The notes beneath the pieces are model-generated. The model searched no databases, was not told where the DNA came from, and was given only the letters and a program-made list of their open reading frames with translations. Shown here piece after piece: positions 8,120 through 18,338 of a stretch of DNA of 64,000 nt. Position 1 is the first letter of the stretch; every line of letters begins with the position of its first letter. The translations under genes were made by a program, and so were the position numbers. The stretch is from Streptomyces spirodelae (GTDB lineage Bacteria; Actinomycetota; Actinomycetes; Streptomycetales; Streptomycetaceae). The DNA lies in contig NZ_JAFFZN010000008.1 in NCBI RefSeq assembly GCF_017676385.1, forward strand, positions 1 through 64,000, in the 5' to 3' direction.

Positions 8120-9173
8120 ATGCACGACCCACACGACGACGTACCGGTCACGGTCGTTCCCGACCGCACCCTCCGCGTGAAGATCATCGACGCGTGCGGA
8201 CTGGCCTGCACCTTCTGCCACAACGAAGGGACCCCCGTCGCCACCGACAACACCGGCCGCCCACCCGACGCCTTCACCGGCACCCCCGGCCGCTCCGGGA
8301 GGGTCTCGATCTACCTGGCCACCAACGGCGCCGACTTCCTCCCCCAGCGCATCCCGGCGGACTCCGACTTCGCGCTCGCCCTGGCCGCCGTCCGCGGCAG
8401 CCTCCCCATCAACGAGGTCCACTTCACCGGCGGCGAACCCACCCTCCACCCGGACCTACCCGACCTGATCCGCATCGCCAGGCGGCTCGACCTGACCGTC
8501 GGGCTGCATCAACCTGTCCGTGTTCGGCACCACACCCGAGGAACTCGCCGCCGTCCAGGCCCCCCGCCTCGCCTCACCCCGCCTGGCCGCCCGCACGCTC
8601 GACGCCCTCGCCGACACGATCGAGGCCGCCTGTCGGCACGGCGTGAAGGTCTCGGCCAACATCGTCATCCCCGACCACGACCACGTCGAACGGGTCCTGC
8701 GGATCATTGAGTGGCACGGCCGCGACGTGATCGTGCGCATGCTGGTGAACCTGGAGGAGGACGGCGCCTCCCTCACCGCCATGCGCGAGGTCCTCGACCA
8801 CCTGGGCGCCGTCCCCGACCTGCGCGTCATCACCGCCGGCGCCTCCGACCAGCGCACCCGCTACCGCCTCCCGGACGGCCGCACCCTCTACGCCAAGAGC
8901 ATCCGCCCCGTCCGCCTCCCCGACACCTGCACCGGCTGCCGCTTCAACAACGACCGCGACTGCCAAGAGGGCTACTACGGCGTCCGCATGTACCGCGCCA
9001 AGAACGGCCCCTTCATGATCGGCGTCTGCATCCAACGCATGGACCTCTGCCTCCCCCTCGGCGAATTCGTCACGAGTCAGCGCTGCACCGAAGTCCGTAA
9101 CTTCCGCGACGACGAAACCGCCCGCCTCACCGCCCTCCACCACGCACCCGATCGGGAGCCAAACCGAAGCTGA
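8120..9173 (+). pseudogene. MoaA-like radical SAM protein, broken by internal deletion/frameshift
   Basis: The first part (8120 to about 8507) encodes the [4Fe-4S]/SAM motif CGLACTFC at residues ~31-38 and the glycine-rich HFTGGEPTLHPDLPDLI. At about 8504-8508 the reading frame changes. The downstream part resumes as INLSVFGTTPEEL in another frame and continues to 9173 with a C-terminal cysteine cluster (CTGC, then DCQEGYYGVR, VCIQRMDLC) like an auxiliary Fe-S site. Between LTVGL and INLSVFG the segment that normally holds the TTNG strand and next helix is absent, so this is a small out-of-frame deletion rather than a single-base slip. It sits 43 bp after the CYTH gene on the same strand. Natural decay or an assembly error are both possible. 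Confidence 0.75.
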
Positions 9174-9231
9174 GCACGCCTCGGCCCACCGGCGGTGAAT
9201 GTGTACTCGTGGGGCGGATGCAGCATGCCCT

Positions 9232-10032
9232 TCAGCGACGCTTCTGGCGACGGTTGGGGCGGTCGGGTTGCGGAGCGCAGGGCGTCGTCTGCTGCGGCAC
9301 GTCGGTCCGCAGGACCCGGGCGCTGTTCTCGCTCCTGGCGGTGGCGGCCCTGTGCCGCTTGCTCGGCTGGATGGAGCGATACGCCAGTTGAGGACCTCGG
9401 CCGGGCGGTCGACGGAGTGCAGTTCGCGGCGCGAGGCGCGCGGCGGCTTCGGCGAGGACGTGGCGGGGGCGGTGGCCGTTACGTTCGGCCGTGGCGAGAG
9501 TGGCGGTCAGAGCGGGCCAGGCGGGATCGGCCAGGACGCGTTCGGCGTGCTCGGGGACGGCCGCGCGCAAGTCCTGCTCGTAGCGCCCGGGCAGTCTCGG
9601 CTTGCGGGGGCCCGGCGGGTCAGGGCTGCGAGGGCGGGCTGGGAGGTGTGCTCGTACGCGGTGCGCAGGTGGGTCAGGGCCTGGTGGGCTGCGGCTGCCT
9701 GCTTGCTGGTGGCCGTGCTTCTCGTGCCTGCGGGCTGCGGCGATGGCCAGGAGGACAGCGGCGCTGAGCAGCGCCGCCACGGCGCTCTCGTCGCCGCGTG
9801 CGGTGGGGGCGAGCAGTTCCTTGGCCGCGGCGCGTAGTGCTGTGGCTTGTCGGTGGTCGGCGCGGACGGCGGACCTGGTGGCGCGGTCGAACGCCCTTGC
9901 CGCCGCTCGTAGTTCGGTCCGAGCGGCAACCGGGACGGCGGCGGTGTTGTGCAGGAGTTCCCCGAAGGCGGCGAGCTGGGCTTGGGTGGCCGAGGCGCAC
10001 CTCCAGTTCCACAGCACGAAGCCGAAGGTCAT
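9232..10032 (-). pseudogene. Relaxase/mobilisation protein C-terminal remnant
   Basis: The minus strand resembles the C-terminal helical part of relaxase-type proteins of Streptomyces integrative elements, but only in pieces from different frames. From 10032 one frame gives ARAFDRATRSAVRADH and AVLLAIAAARRHEKH. A second frame near 9700-9600 gives AAAHQALTHLRTAYEH and PALAALTRRAP. The first frame returns with AAVPEHAERVLADPAW. Near 9440-9380 a third frame holds RRELHSVDRPAEVLNWRI. At least three frameshifts are needed, and no N-terminal catalytic domain is present. This is a degraded piece of a conjugative element. The family call rests on remembered resemblance. Confidence 0.55.
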
Positions 10033-10178
10033 GTGGCTGGAGAGGCCCAGGTGATCTTAGGCGGGCGCGAGGAGTCCTTTGGGATGGTCGAGCTGTAGTC
10101 CTGAACTCGGGGTGGCTGTCGCTGGGATGAGGTACATAGGTAGTTGACCGAGCAAGCCCCGTGGCGCGGGAGCAATGA

Positions 10179-10733
10179 ATGGGAACAACCTCGGTGTCAT
10201 CACCGGGCGGTGGTGACGCCTCTTCGGAAACCGGGGCTGCGGGGGTGACAGCGCCCGCACAGTCTCAACGACAGGCGGAGGCCGACCCCCAGGCTCAGCA
10301 GGCTGTGTGGAAGAAGAAGGAAGTCTGGGTCCGCATGGTCCTATGGCTCCTCCTTTCCGTGGTCTTCGCGCTACTGCCCACCGGAGGTCAGTACCTGAAC
10401 GGTCGTCAGACTGAGGGGTTCCACCAGCCGGGCTTTTGGGAATGGGTCAGCAGGGCCCAGCTCTACGTGGTCTCCATGGGCCTGGCAGTGGCCGCTGTTG
10501 GCGAGGCTCTGATGCACCTATGGAAGTCGAACCAGTCATTCCGGCTGATCTTGGTCACCGTCACTAACGTGCTCATCATGCTGTTCGCTGCGTACCTTGC
10601 GCCAGGTGGCGACTCCGACAAGAAGATCGAGGCTGTGGTTGGTCAGCAGTCCCTGGTGATGTTCATTACCGTGTTGGTTACCTCTGGCATCAGCACGTGG
10701 CTCTGCGTGACGGAAGTCGGGGTGCAGCAGTGA
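10179..10733 (+). CDS. Membrane protein of unknown function (about four TM segments)
   Basis: 184 residues. The N-terminal ~45 are hydrophilic and Gln/Ala/Ser-rich. Hydrophobic segments then fall around VLWLLLSVVFALLP, LYVVSMGLAVAAVGEAL, LILVTVTNVLIMLFAAY and a last one near VMFITVLVTSGISTWLC. No catalytic motif or named domain is recognised. The start ATG at 10179 has a weak GGGAGC upstream. The stop overlaps the next start in GTGA, so the two genes form a coupled pair. Base composition is less G+C-rich than core genes, as expected in the accessory segment. Confidence 0.65.
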   Translation: MGTTSVSSPGGGDASSETGAAGVTAPAQSQRQAEADPQAQQAVWKKKEVWVRMVLWLLLSVVFALLPTGGQYLNGRQTEGFHQPGFWEWVSRAQLYVVSMGLAVAAVGEALMHLWKSNQSFRLILVTVTNVLIMLFAAYLAPGGDSDKKIEAVVGQQSLVMFITVLVTSGISTWLCVTEVGVQQ

Positions 10734-10888
10734 GGACGGAATGGGTGCTGACGTTCATCTCCGCCGGGGCGGGCATTCTGAGCCTTCTCGTTACGACGGG
10801 TGTCGAGGTGATCAAGCGACTTGGAGAGCGTAACCCGCTCCGACGCTTCCTCCGCATCAGAGGGGATGACGGGCCACCGCGCCCATAA
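10730..10888 (+). CDS. Small membrane protein, 52 residues
   Basis: A GTG start overlaps the upstream stop (GTGA). The product has one hydrophobic segment (LTFISAGAGILSLLVTTGV) followed by a strongly basic tail (KRLGERNPLRRFLRIRG). A single-span protein coupled to a four-span partner looks like a membrane complex. No family is recognised. Support is the tight overlap, the in-frame stop well placed after the basic tail, and codon usage. Confidence 0.5.
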   Translation: MRTEWVLTFISAGAGILSLLVTTGVEVIKRLGERNPLRRFLRIRGDDGPPRP

Positions 10889-10974
10889 CGCTTCAGTTGG
10901 AAGACGTTGCCTGGGCCGGTTCTTCTTCGGTGGCGACAGCGTAGGGCGGTGGCTTGGTGGCGTCTGTGTCGGGG

Positions 10975-11259
10975 TCAGCGCAGGGTGTGTGCGAGGCGAG
11001 GGGCTGTTGCGGGGTTTGAGGCGGGGAAGCAATATACGTCCAGGGTTCGCCGAAACTCCTTGACGATGACAGGGACGGTGCTGATGGCGTCGTCACGCTC
11101 AGCAAGCATCGCCACTGCCTGCACGCAATCCCCAACATGGTTCCGAACCTTCCTCGCGTTAGTACGGCCACTCCCTGTGCGGATCGCCCCCAGCGTGCAC
11201 CAGAAGTGCACCGCCCCAGCCCTGGGACGTGTGTATACGCAGGTCAGAAGCTTTTTCAT
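10975..11259 (-). CDS. Possible small protein or gene remnant
   Basis: A 94-codon minus-strand frame beginning MKKLLTCVYT. It has a protein-like middle (NARKVRNHVGDCVQAVAMLAERDDAISTVPVIVKEF) that could be amphipathic helices. No clear ribosome binding site is seen and no domain is recognised. The rest of 10889-11302 shows nothing else convincing on either strand. It may be a fragment of a plasmid- or element-borne gene. Confidence 0.25.
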   Translation of the reverse strand: MKKLLTCVYTRPRAGAVHFWCTLGAIRTGSGRTNARKVRNHVGDCVQAVAMLAERDDAISTVPVIVKEFRRTLDVYCFPASNPATAPRLAHTLR

Positions 11260-11302
11260 GCCGTACTTCGCATCTAAAGGCTGCTGGATCAGCAGTCGTG
11301 CT

Positions 11303-11334
11303 GAGGGCCGCCACCCCTCCGGGTGGCGGCCCTC
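11303..11334. terminator. Strong hairpin terminator before the NUDIX gene
   Basis: A perfect 14-bp stem (GAGGGCCGCCACCC with GGGTGGCGGCCCTC) and a CTCC loop. It lies just beyond the 3' end of the minus-strand NUDIX gene and is the most likely terminator for it. The outer 10 nt of each arm are the same as in the hairpin after glnA. Confidence 0.7.
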
Positions 11335-11366
11335 GCGCGTTGGGCTCGGCCGGACCTCCGGCTGAC

Positions 11367-11864
11367 CTACTGCCACCCTTTCAGTGAGAGCTCGAGGCCG
11401 TCATTGAAGTAGTGGTGCAGAGCGGTCGCCGTGGTGGGCACGAACGCCTCGGGGAAGCTGTCGGCGTCGGCCCAACGGACCTGGGTGTGTTTGTCCGGCT
11501 CCCGGTTCTCCGGCGTGCCCGACCATTCGTGGGTGACGAAGACGACGGTCAGGAAGCCGTTGGGGGATTCGACGCCCCGGGCGCTGTGGATGATGTGCGC
11601 GACACGGAGGTCTTCCGGCCGCACGGCGACGCCGGTCTCCTCGTACAGTTCGCGGACCGCCGTGATGGTGATGGGCTCCCCGGGTTCGTTCTTGCCGACG
11701 GGGAGGTCCCATTTGCCTTGGGCGAACTTGGCGCGGGGTCCGCGTTGGAGGAGCAGGACGCGGTTGGTGGCCTTGTCGTGAACGATGACGGCGGCGACGA
11801 GCAGCGTCATGGAGTCCAGCGCGGGCGGCAGGGCGTCGGGCTGGTCGGTCCGCGGATCGGCCAC
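11367..11864 (-). CDS. NUDIX hydrolase
   Basis: A 165-residue cytosolic pyrophosphohydrolase of nucleoside-diphosphate-linked substrates; the specific substrate is not evident. The full Nudix box fits GX5EX7REUXEEXGU: it starts at GKNEPGE and ends RELYEETGV, with Glu residues positioned to bind Mg2+. The fold begins at LLVAAVIVHD. GTG 11864 is preferred because GAAGGGA lies 8 nt upstream; an ATG at 11813 would also keep the domain. It is on the same strand as the arsenite methyltransferase but separated by about 180 bp, so probably an independent unit. Confidence 0.88.
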   Translation of the reverse strand: MADPRTDQPDALPPALDSMTLLVAAVIVHDKATNRVLLLQRGPRAKFAQGKWDLPVGKNEPGEPITITAVRELYEETGVAVRPEDLRVAHIIHSARGVESPNGFLTVVFVTHEWSGTPENREPDKHTQVRWADADSFPEAFVPTTATALHHYFNDGLELSLKGWQ

Positions 11865-12041
11865 GGGGCGGTTCCCTTCGTTCGCCGGGCGGTCTGATGC
11901 TGGAGGAGGGCCGGCGAGCGTGGCAGGCGAGTGCGGGCCGCCGTCGGCGTCGGCCGGGCGGTGGGGCCGGCGCCGCAGGAGCTGGGCTGGCCGGCGGCCT
12001 TGCCCTGCGCGTACCCATGCCCGCCCGGGCATGGCGTCATG

Positions 12042-12800
12042 TCAGGGGACGGCAGTCGGTTTGGTGGCCCGGACGATGGCGGAGTGCATGCCGTCGGCGA
12101 CCGGGTGGGACGGTGTGATCCGGATGCCGGTGAAACCGGCGGTCTCCAGGCCCCGTTGGTACTCCGCGACAGACAGTGCTCCGGCGATGCAGCCGGTGTA
12201 GTCGCCTCGTTCGGCTCGTTGCGCGGCGGTGAGGTGGTTGTCGGCCACGATGTCGGCGATGCCGATACGGCCTCCGGGGCGCAGGACGCGGAACGTCTCG
12301 GCGAAGACGGCGGGCTTGTCGGTGGAGAGGTTGACGACGCAGTTGGAGATGACGGCGTCGATGGTGTTGGCGGGCAGCGGGATCGCCTCGATGGAGCCCT
12401 TGAGGAACTCCACGTTGTCCGCGCCGGACTTCGCCTTGTTGGCCAGGGCGAGGGCGAGCATCTCCTCGGTCATGTCCAGGCCGTACGCCTTGCCGGTCGG
12501 GCCGACGCGGCGGGCGGAGAGGAGGACGTCGATGCCGCCTCCGCTGCCCAGGTCGAGGACGTGTTCGCCCTCGCGGAGTTCGGCGACGGCTGTGGGGTTG
12601 CCGCAGCCCAGCGAGGCGGCGACGGCTTCGGGGGGCAGGTCCTCGCGCTGTTCGGCCCGGTAGAGGGCTGATCCGAAGCCCTCCTCGGCCACCTCGACCG
12701 TGCCGGGGCCGCAGCAGCCTGTTCCCCCTTCGGCCACCTGCGCGGCCGCTGCTGCGTATCGCCGCCGGACGGTCTCACGCAGTTCTTCGCTCTCGCTCAT
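12042..12800 (-). CDS. arsM: Arsenite S-adenosylmethionine methyltransferase
   Basis: A 252-residue cytosolic enzyme methylating trivalent arsenic with SAM, giving detoxified or volatile methyl arsenicals. It has the class I methyltransferase glycine motif HVLDLGSGGGID at ~81-92 and the ArsM-type cysteines: a CC pair near residue 29, Cys in the SLGCGNPT segment, Cys in ISNCVVNLS and Cys in YTGCIAGAL. Length and motifs match bacterial ArsM. No arsR, arsB or arsC gene is adjacent. The gene is divergent from the GAPDH gene across 193 bp. A loose palindrome (ATCGACAGGCGTCAAGAT near 12875) lies in that gap but is too imperfect to call an ArsR site. Confidence 0.9.
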   Translation of the reverse strand: MSESEELRETVRRRYAAAAAQVAEGGTGCCGPGTVEVAEEGFGSALYRAEQREDLPPEAVAASLGCGNPTAVAELREGEHVLDLGSGGGIDVLLSARRVGPTGKAYGLDMTEEMLALALANKAKSGADNVEFLKGSIEAIPLPANTIDAVISNCVVNLSTDKPAVFAETFRVLRPGGRIGIADIVADNHLTAAQRAERGDYTGCIAGALSVAEYQRGLETAGFTGIRITPSHPVADGMHSAIVRATKPTAVP

Positions 12801-12993
12801 GGCTGGCCCCCAAGGGTTACGGCACCGGAAGTCCCTGTTTCGATGTCCTTAAATGCAAGGGTGCTCTCCATATCGACAGGCGTCAAGATAGAGCAGTGTC
12901 GAAATAGCGGGATCCTCATTCGCAGGGGTGTGCGCAGCGCCGCTCCGGCCAGGGGTTAACATGTGAGCACCGCCTAGCTCGAAAGATAGATCT

Positions 12994-14457
12994 GTGACTG
13001 TCAATGACGACGTGTTCACCAACTGGAAGCACCGCGAGGAGATCGCGGAGTCGATGATCCCGCTCATCGGGAAGCTGCACCGCGAGCGGGACGTCACCGT
13101 CCTGCTGCACAGCCGCTCCCTGGTGAACAAGTCGGTGGTCAGCATCCTCAAGACCCACCGGTTCGCCCGGCAGATCGCCGGCGCTGAGCTGTCGGTCACC
13201 GAGACGCTGCCGTTCCTGCGGACGCTCACCACGCTGGATCTCGGCCCCTCCCAGATCGACCTCGGCATGCTCGCCGCGATGTACCGGAGTGACGACCGGG
13301 GCCTGTCGGTCGAGGAGTTCACGGCGCAGGCCGTGGCCGGTGCGACGGGTGCCAACAAGATCGACCGCTCCGAGCCGCGGGATGTCGTGCTGTACGGCTT
13401 CGGCCGTATCGGCCGTCTCCTCGCCCGCCTGCTCATAGAGAAGGCCGGTTCCGGCAACGGGCTCCGGCTGCGCGCGATCGTCGTACGCCAGGGTGCAGGG
13501 GAGGCCGGCCGGGCCGCCAAGGACCTGGTCAAGCGGGCCTCGCTGCTGCGCCGTGACTCCATCCACGGCCAGTTCCAGGGCACCATCACCGTCGACGAGG
13601 CGAACAGCACGATCGTCGCCAACGGCAACGAGATCAAGGTGATCTACTCCGACGACCCGACGTCGGTGGACTACACGGCGTACGGCATCAAGGACGCCGT
13701 CCTCATCGACAACACCGGCAGGTGGCGGGACCGCGAGGGGCTCTCCAGGCACCTGCGCCCCGGTGTCGACAAGGTGATCCTGACCGCGCCGGGCAAGGGC
13801 GATGTGCCCAACGTGGTGCACGGGGTCAACCACGACATGATCAAGCCGGACGAGCGGATCATCTCCTGCGCGTCCTGCACCACCAACGCGATCGTGCCGC
13901 CGCTGAAGGCCATGTCGGACGAGTACGGGGTGGTGCGCGGGCACGTGGAGACCGTCCACTCGTTCACCAACGACCAGAACCTGCTGGACAACTACCACAA
14001 GTCCGAGCGCCGTGGCCGCTCCGCGCCGCTCAACATGGTCATCACCGAGACGGGGGCCGCCTCCGCCGTGGCCAAGGCGCTGCCGGACCTCGAGGCGAAG
14101 ATCACCGGCAGCTCGATCCGGGTCCCGGTGCCGGACGTCTCGATCGCCATTCTCAATCTGCAGCTCGCCCGCGAGACGAACCGCGAGGAAGTCCTCGACT
14201 ACCTCCGCGAGGTCTCGCTGACCTCCCCGCTCAAGCGTCAGATCGACTTCACCAGCGCACCTGACGCGGTCTCCAACGACTTCATCGGCTCGCGCCACGC
14301 CTCGATCGTCGACGCCGGCGCCACCAAGGTCGACGGCGACAACGCGATTCTGTACCTGTGGTACGACAACGAGTTCGGCTACTCCTGCCAGGTCGTCCGC
14401 GTTCTCCAGTACGTCTCCGGCGCCGAGTACCCCACCTTCCCCAACCCGGCGATGTGA
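12994..14457 (+). CDS. gap: Glyceraldehyde-3-phosphate dehydrogenase, long form
   Basis: 487 residues. It converts glyceraldehyde-3-phosphate, phosphate and NAD(P)+ to 1,3-bisphosphoglycerate. The N-terminal ~125 residues are the extra helical region of the long actinobacterial GAPDH class. The Rossmann motif VVLYGFGRIGRLLAR and the catalytic Cys in SCASCTTNAIVPPLK follow. The C-terminal WYDNEFGYSCQV is canonical. GTG 12994 opens the protein directly. It stands alone, with no pgk or tpi nearby. The divergent neighbour is arsM; GAPDH can form 1-arseno-3-phosphoglycerate from arsenate, but no ArsJ exporter is seen, so a link to arsenic is only a possibility. Confidence 0.93.
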   Translation: MTVNDDVFTNWKHREEIAESMIPLIGKLHRERDVTVLLHSRSLVNKSVVSILKTHRFARQIAGAELSVTETLPFLRTLTTLDLGPSQIDLGMLAAMYRSDDRGLSVEEFTAQAVAGATGANKIDRSEPRDVVLYGFGRIGRLLARLLIEKAGSGNGLRLRAIVVRQGAGEAGRAAKDLVKRASLLRRDSIHGQFQGTITVDEANSTIVANGNEIKVIYSDDPTSVDYTAYGIKDAVLIDNTGRWRDREGLSRHLRPGVDKVILTAPGKGDVPNVVHGVNHDMIKPDERIISCASCTTNAIVPPLKAMSDEYGVVRGHVETVHSFTNDQNLLDNYHKSERRGRSAPLNMVITETGAASAVAKALPDLEAKITGSSIRVPVPDVSIAILNLQLARETNREEVLDYLREVSLTSPLKRQIDFTSAPDAVSNDFIGSRHASIVDAGATKVDGDNAILYLWYDNEFGYSCQVVRVLQYVSGAEYPTFPNPAM

Positions 14458-14474
14458 CCTCCCGGAGCGGGAGG
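14458..14474. terminator. Hairpin between convergent gap and tautomerase-YHS gene
   Basis: CCTCCCG pairs with CGGGAGG around a 3-nt loop, starting at the base after the gap stop codon. It can serve either strand of the 43-bp convergent junction. The stem is short but perfect. Confidence 0.45.
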
Positions 14475-14500
14475 CGCATCCCACGGTAGGACGTGAGCGC

Positions 14501-15190
14501 CTACTCGTTGCCCCCCTGCCTGCTGAGCGACAGCCCGTGCTCGTCGGCGAACGCGCGTCGGCACAGGCCGTGGCAGAAGGCGTACAGGGCTCCCTGGTGT
14601 ACGAGCGTGAGCGTGGACTCCTCCAGGTCCACGCTCATCCCGCAGACGGGGTCTATCAGCTTTCCCTCTGGCGGGTTCGGCTGTTCCTCGGAAGAGTTCG
14701 GCTCATCAGCGCCAGGGGCGGCTGCCCTGTCGCGGTACGGCCGGGAGACGAGTTCCGTGAGATCCAGGCTGCTCATCGCCCTGCCGTGCAGCCCCACACC
14801 GCCCTCGGGGATCCCGTCCACGAGAACCACGGCATGCGGCTCGCGCCGGATGCGCTCGGGATCGCGTCCCGCCGCGCGCTCGGTCTCGGCCAGCACCTCG
14901 GAGACGAGCCGTACGGTGTGCTCGCTCATCTCCTTGCGCCACGACGCCGGAACGGTGACCCGCACCAGATAGCGCGGCGGAGCGGTCGCATCCGCCGCCG
15001 GACGCTCGCCCAGCACCCAGGTGGTGGGCTCGTGCACCAGCACCTGGGTGATCCTGCGCTGGGCTTCGATCACCTCGATGGCGTGGCTGTCGTCCTCCAC
15101 CATGAGCGTGTCGATGAGCCGCTTCCCCAGCGCCTGCTGCTCCTCTTCGCTCAAGGTGCCCTTGGGTGTGAAGACCTCGATCAGCAGCAT
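14501..15190 (-). CDS. Tautomerase-like / YHS-domain fusion protein
   Basis: 229 residues in two recognisable parts. The first ~130 resemble 4-oxalocrotonate tautomerase-like folds (MLLIEVFTPKGTLSEEEQQALGK, then a second similar unit from RYLVRVTVP). The initiator Met is not followed by the catalytic Pro, so tautomerase activity is doubtful. The C-terminal ~45 residues are a YHS metal-binding domain: LIDPVCGMSVD followed by YAFCHGLCRRAF. YHS domains bind metal through Cys in copper ATPases and metal-handling proteins. It is convergent with gap. Sensing or carrying a metal is inferred from YHS only. Confidence 0.7.
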   Translation of the reverse strand: MLLIEVFTPKGTLSEEEQQALGKRLIDTLMVEDDSHAIEVIEAQRRITQVLVHEPTTWVLGERPAADATAPPRYLVRVTVPASWRKEMSEHTVRLVSEVLAETERAAGRDPERIRREPHAVVLVDGIPEGGVGLHGRAMSSLDLTELVSRPYRDRAAAPGADEPNSSEEQPNPPEGKLIDPVCGMSVDLEESTLTLVHQGALYAFCHGLCRRAFADEHGLSLSRQGGNE

Positions 15191-15478
15191 CCGTCCGTCC
15201 CCTCCCGCGTCCTTGCCTGCTGTGTCCTGCCCTGCACGGAATGCCGCACACGATACGGAGGGGAGGTATCCGCGGCATCGCCCGGAGGAAGGAGCGGTGC
15301 GTTACCGCGTACGCAGTAGGGGAGCAGTAGCAGCAGAGGGGGAGCAGAGGACGCCGGTCCGTTCGCGGGCCGGGGTGTCAGGGCCGGTGCGTACAGTGGT
15401 TGTCCCCTGGGGTCGCCCGGAACGGTCCGGCTCCGGGTGTGGCCACGGGCAGGGGAAGTGCCAAGGGGGACGGGCAGC

Positions 15479-15718
15479 ATGACGATGCGCAGTCAGGCCG
15501 AGCGGGACGCGGTCACGGTGGAGATCGGCTACGCGCTCGTGACGGCGGTGGTACTGGCCGTCGTCGCGGGGCTCGCAGTGGCCAGCCCGATGTGGTTCCT
15601 GCATCTGGAGGGCGCGGCCAAGGAGATCGTGAGCCGCCTCTCCCTCGTCTGCGCCGGCGGCGTACTCATCTGGCGGCTGGCCAGTGTCCTGATCCGGTAC
15701 GACAGCGGCAGGCGGTAA
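15479..15718 (+). CDS. DUF6332 family small membrane protein
   Basis: About 79 residues. A hydrophilic start (MRSQAERDAVTVEIGYAL) matches the conserved opening of this Streptomyces family. Two transmembrane segments follow (around VVLAVVAGLAVASPMWFL and LVCAGGVLIWRLASVLI), then a short basic tail. ATG 15479 is used, with GGGGACGGG upstream; ATG 15485 is equally possible. The function is unknown. It lies alone ahead of icd and is separated from it by 170 bp. Confidence 0.75.
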   Translation: MTMRSQAERDAVTVEIGYALVTAVVLAVVAGLAVASPMWFLHLEGAAKEIVSRLSLVCAGGVLIWRLASVLIRYDSGRR

Positions 15719-15848
15719 CCGCCGTACGGCGAATGAGATCGCCGAGCAGGGCTTCGTACGAGACCGCCGCGAAGGCTCCACCCGCCCCTCACCCCGCCCC
15801 GCATGCGCAAGCGCGGGCCGCTTTACCGTGAGGGCAGTCCACGGGATA

Positions 15849-15862
15849 TCTTGATATCGAGA
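15849..15862 (+). promoter_or_regulatory. Palindromic operator upstream of icd, TamR/MarR-like
   Basis: TCTTGATATCGAGA is a 14-bp palindrome with one mismatch, 27 bp upstream of the icd GTG. From established work, S. coelicolor TamR (a MarR-family repressor answering to trans-aconitate and related ligands) controls several citric acid cycle genes including isocitrate dehydrogenase through such palindromes. The link is by resemblance; no marR-type gene adjoins icd here. Confidence 0.5.
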
Positions 15863-15870
15863 CGATGTAG

Positions 15871-18108
<2,238 letters not shown>

Positions 18109-18161
18109 CGTGCTGATGTAGTGCTCTTTGTGTGACAGGTCTGTGTGACAGGCCCGTGTGG

Positions 18162-18201
18162 CAGGGCCCGGAGCGGTGCCGACCGACCGCTCCGGGCCCT
18201 G
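18162..18201. terminator. Strong terminator after icd
   Basis: A perfect 16-bp stem: CAGGGCCCGGAGCGGT pairs with ACCGCTCCGGGCCCTG around an 8-nt loop. It is 54 bp after the icd stop and ahead of the next promoter. Confidence 0.8.
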
Positions 18202-18258
18202 TCGTTTGCGGCCGGGGCCTCTCCATGAGCCCCCAACGGCGCTGGTCGGGACGGTGGA

Positions 18259-18309
18259 TAGCATCGCGGCGGCACTGCCCGTGGAACAGCGGCACTGCCC
18301 ATGGAACAG
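18259..18309 (+). repeat. 20-bp tandem duplication in the DUF5685 gene leader
   Basis: Two adjacent copies of CGGCACTGCCCGTGGAACAG (18270-18289 and 18290-18309) differ at one base (G/A). A possible -10 element TAGCAT is at 18259-18264, immediately upstream, so the duplication would fall in the 5' leader of the DUF5685 gene that starts at 18339. Confidence 0.55.
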
Positions 18310-18338
18310 CAGCAGTCGAGTCACGTACGGGGGAGCTC

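Noticed and set aside
12840..12990. ArsR-type operator in the arsM-gap gap
   Set aside because: The best inverted repeat (ATCGACAGGCGTCAAGAT) has too many mismatches, and no arsR gene is nearby.
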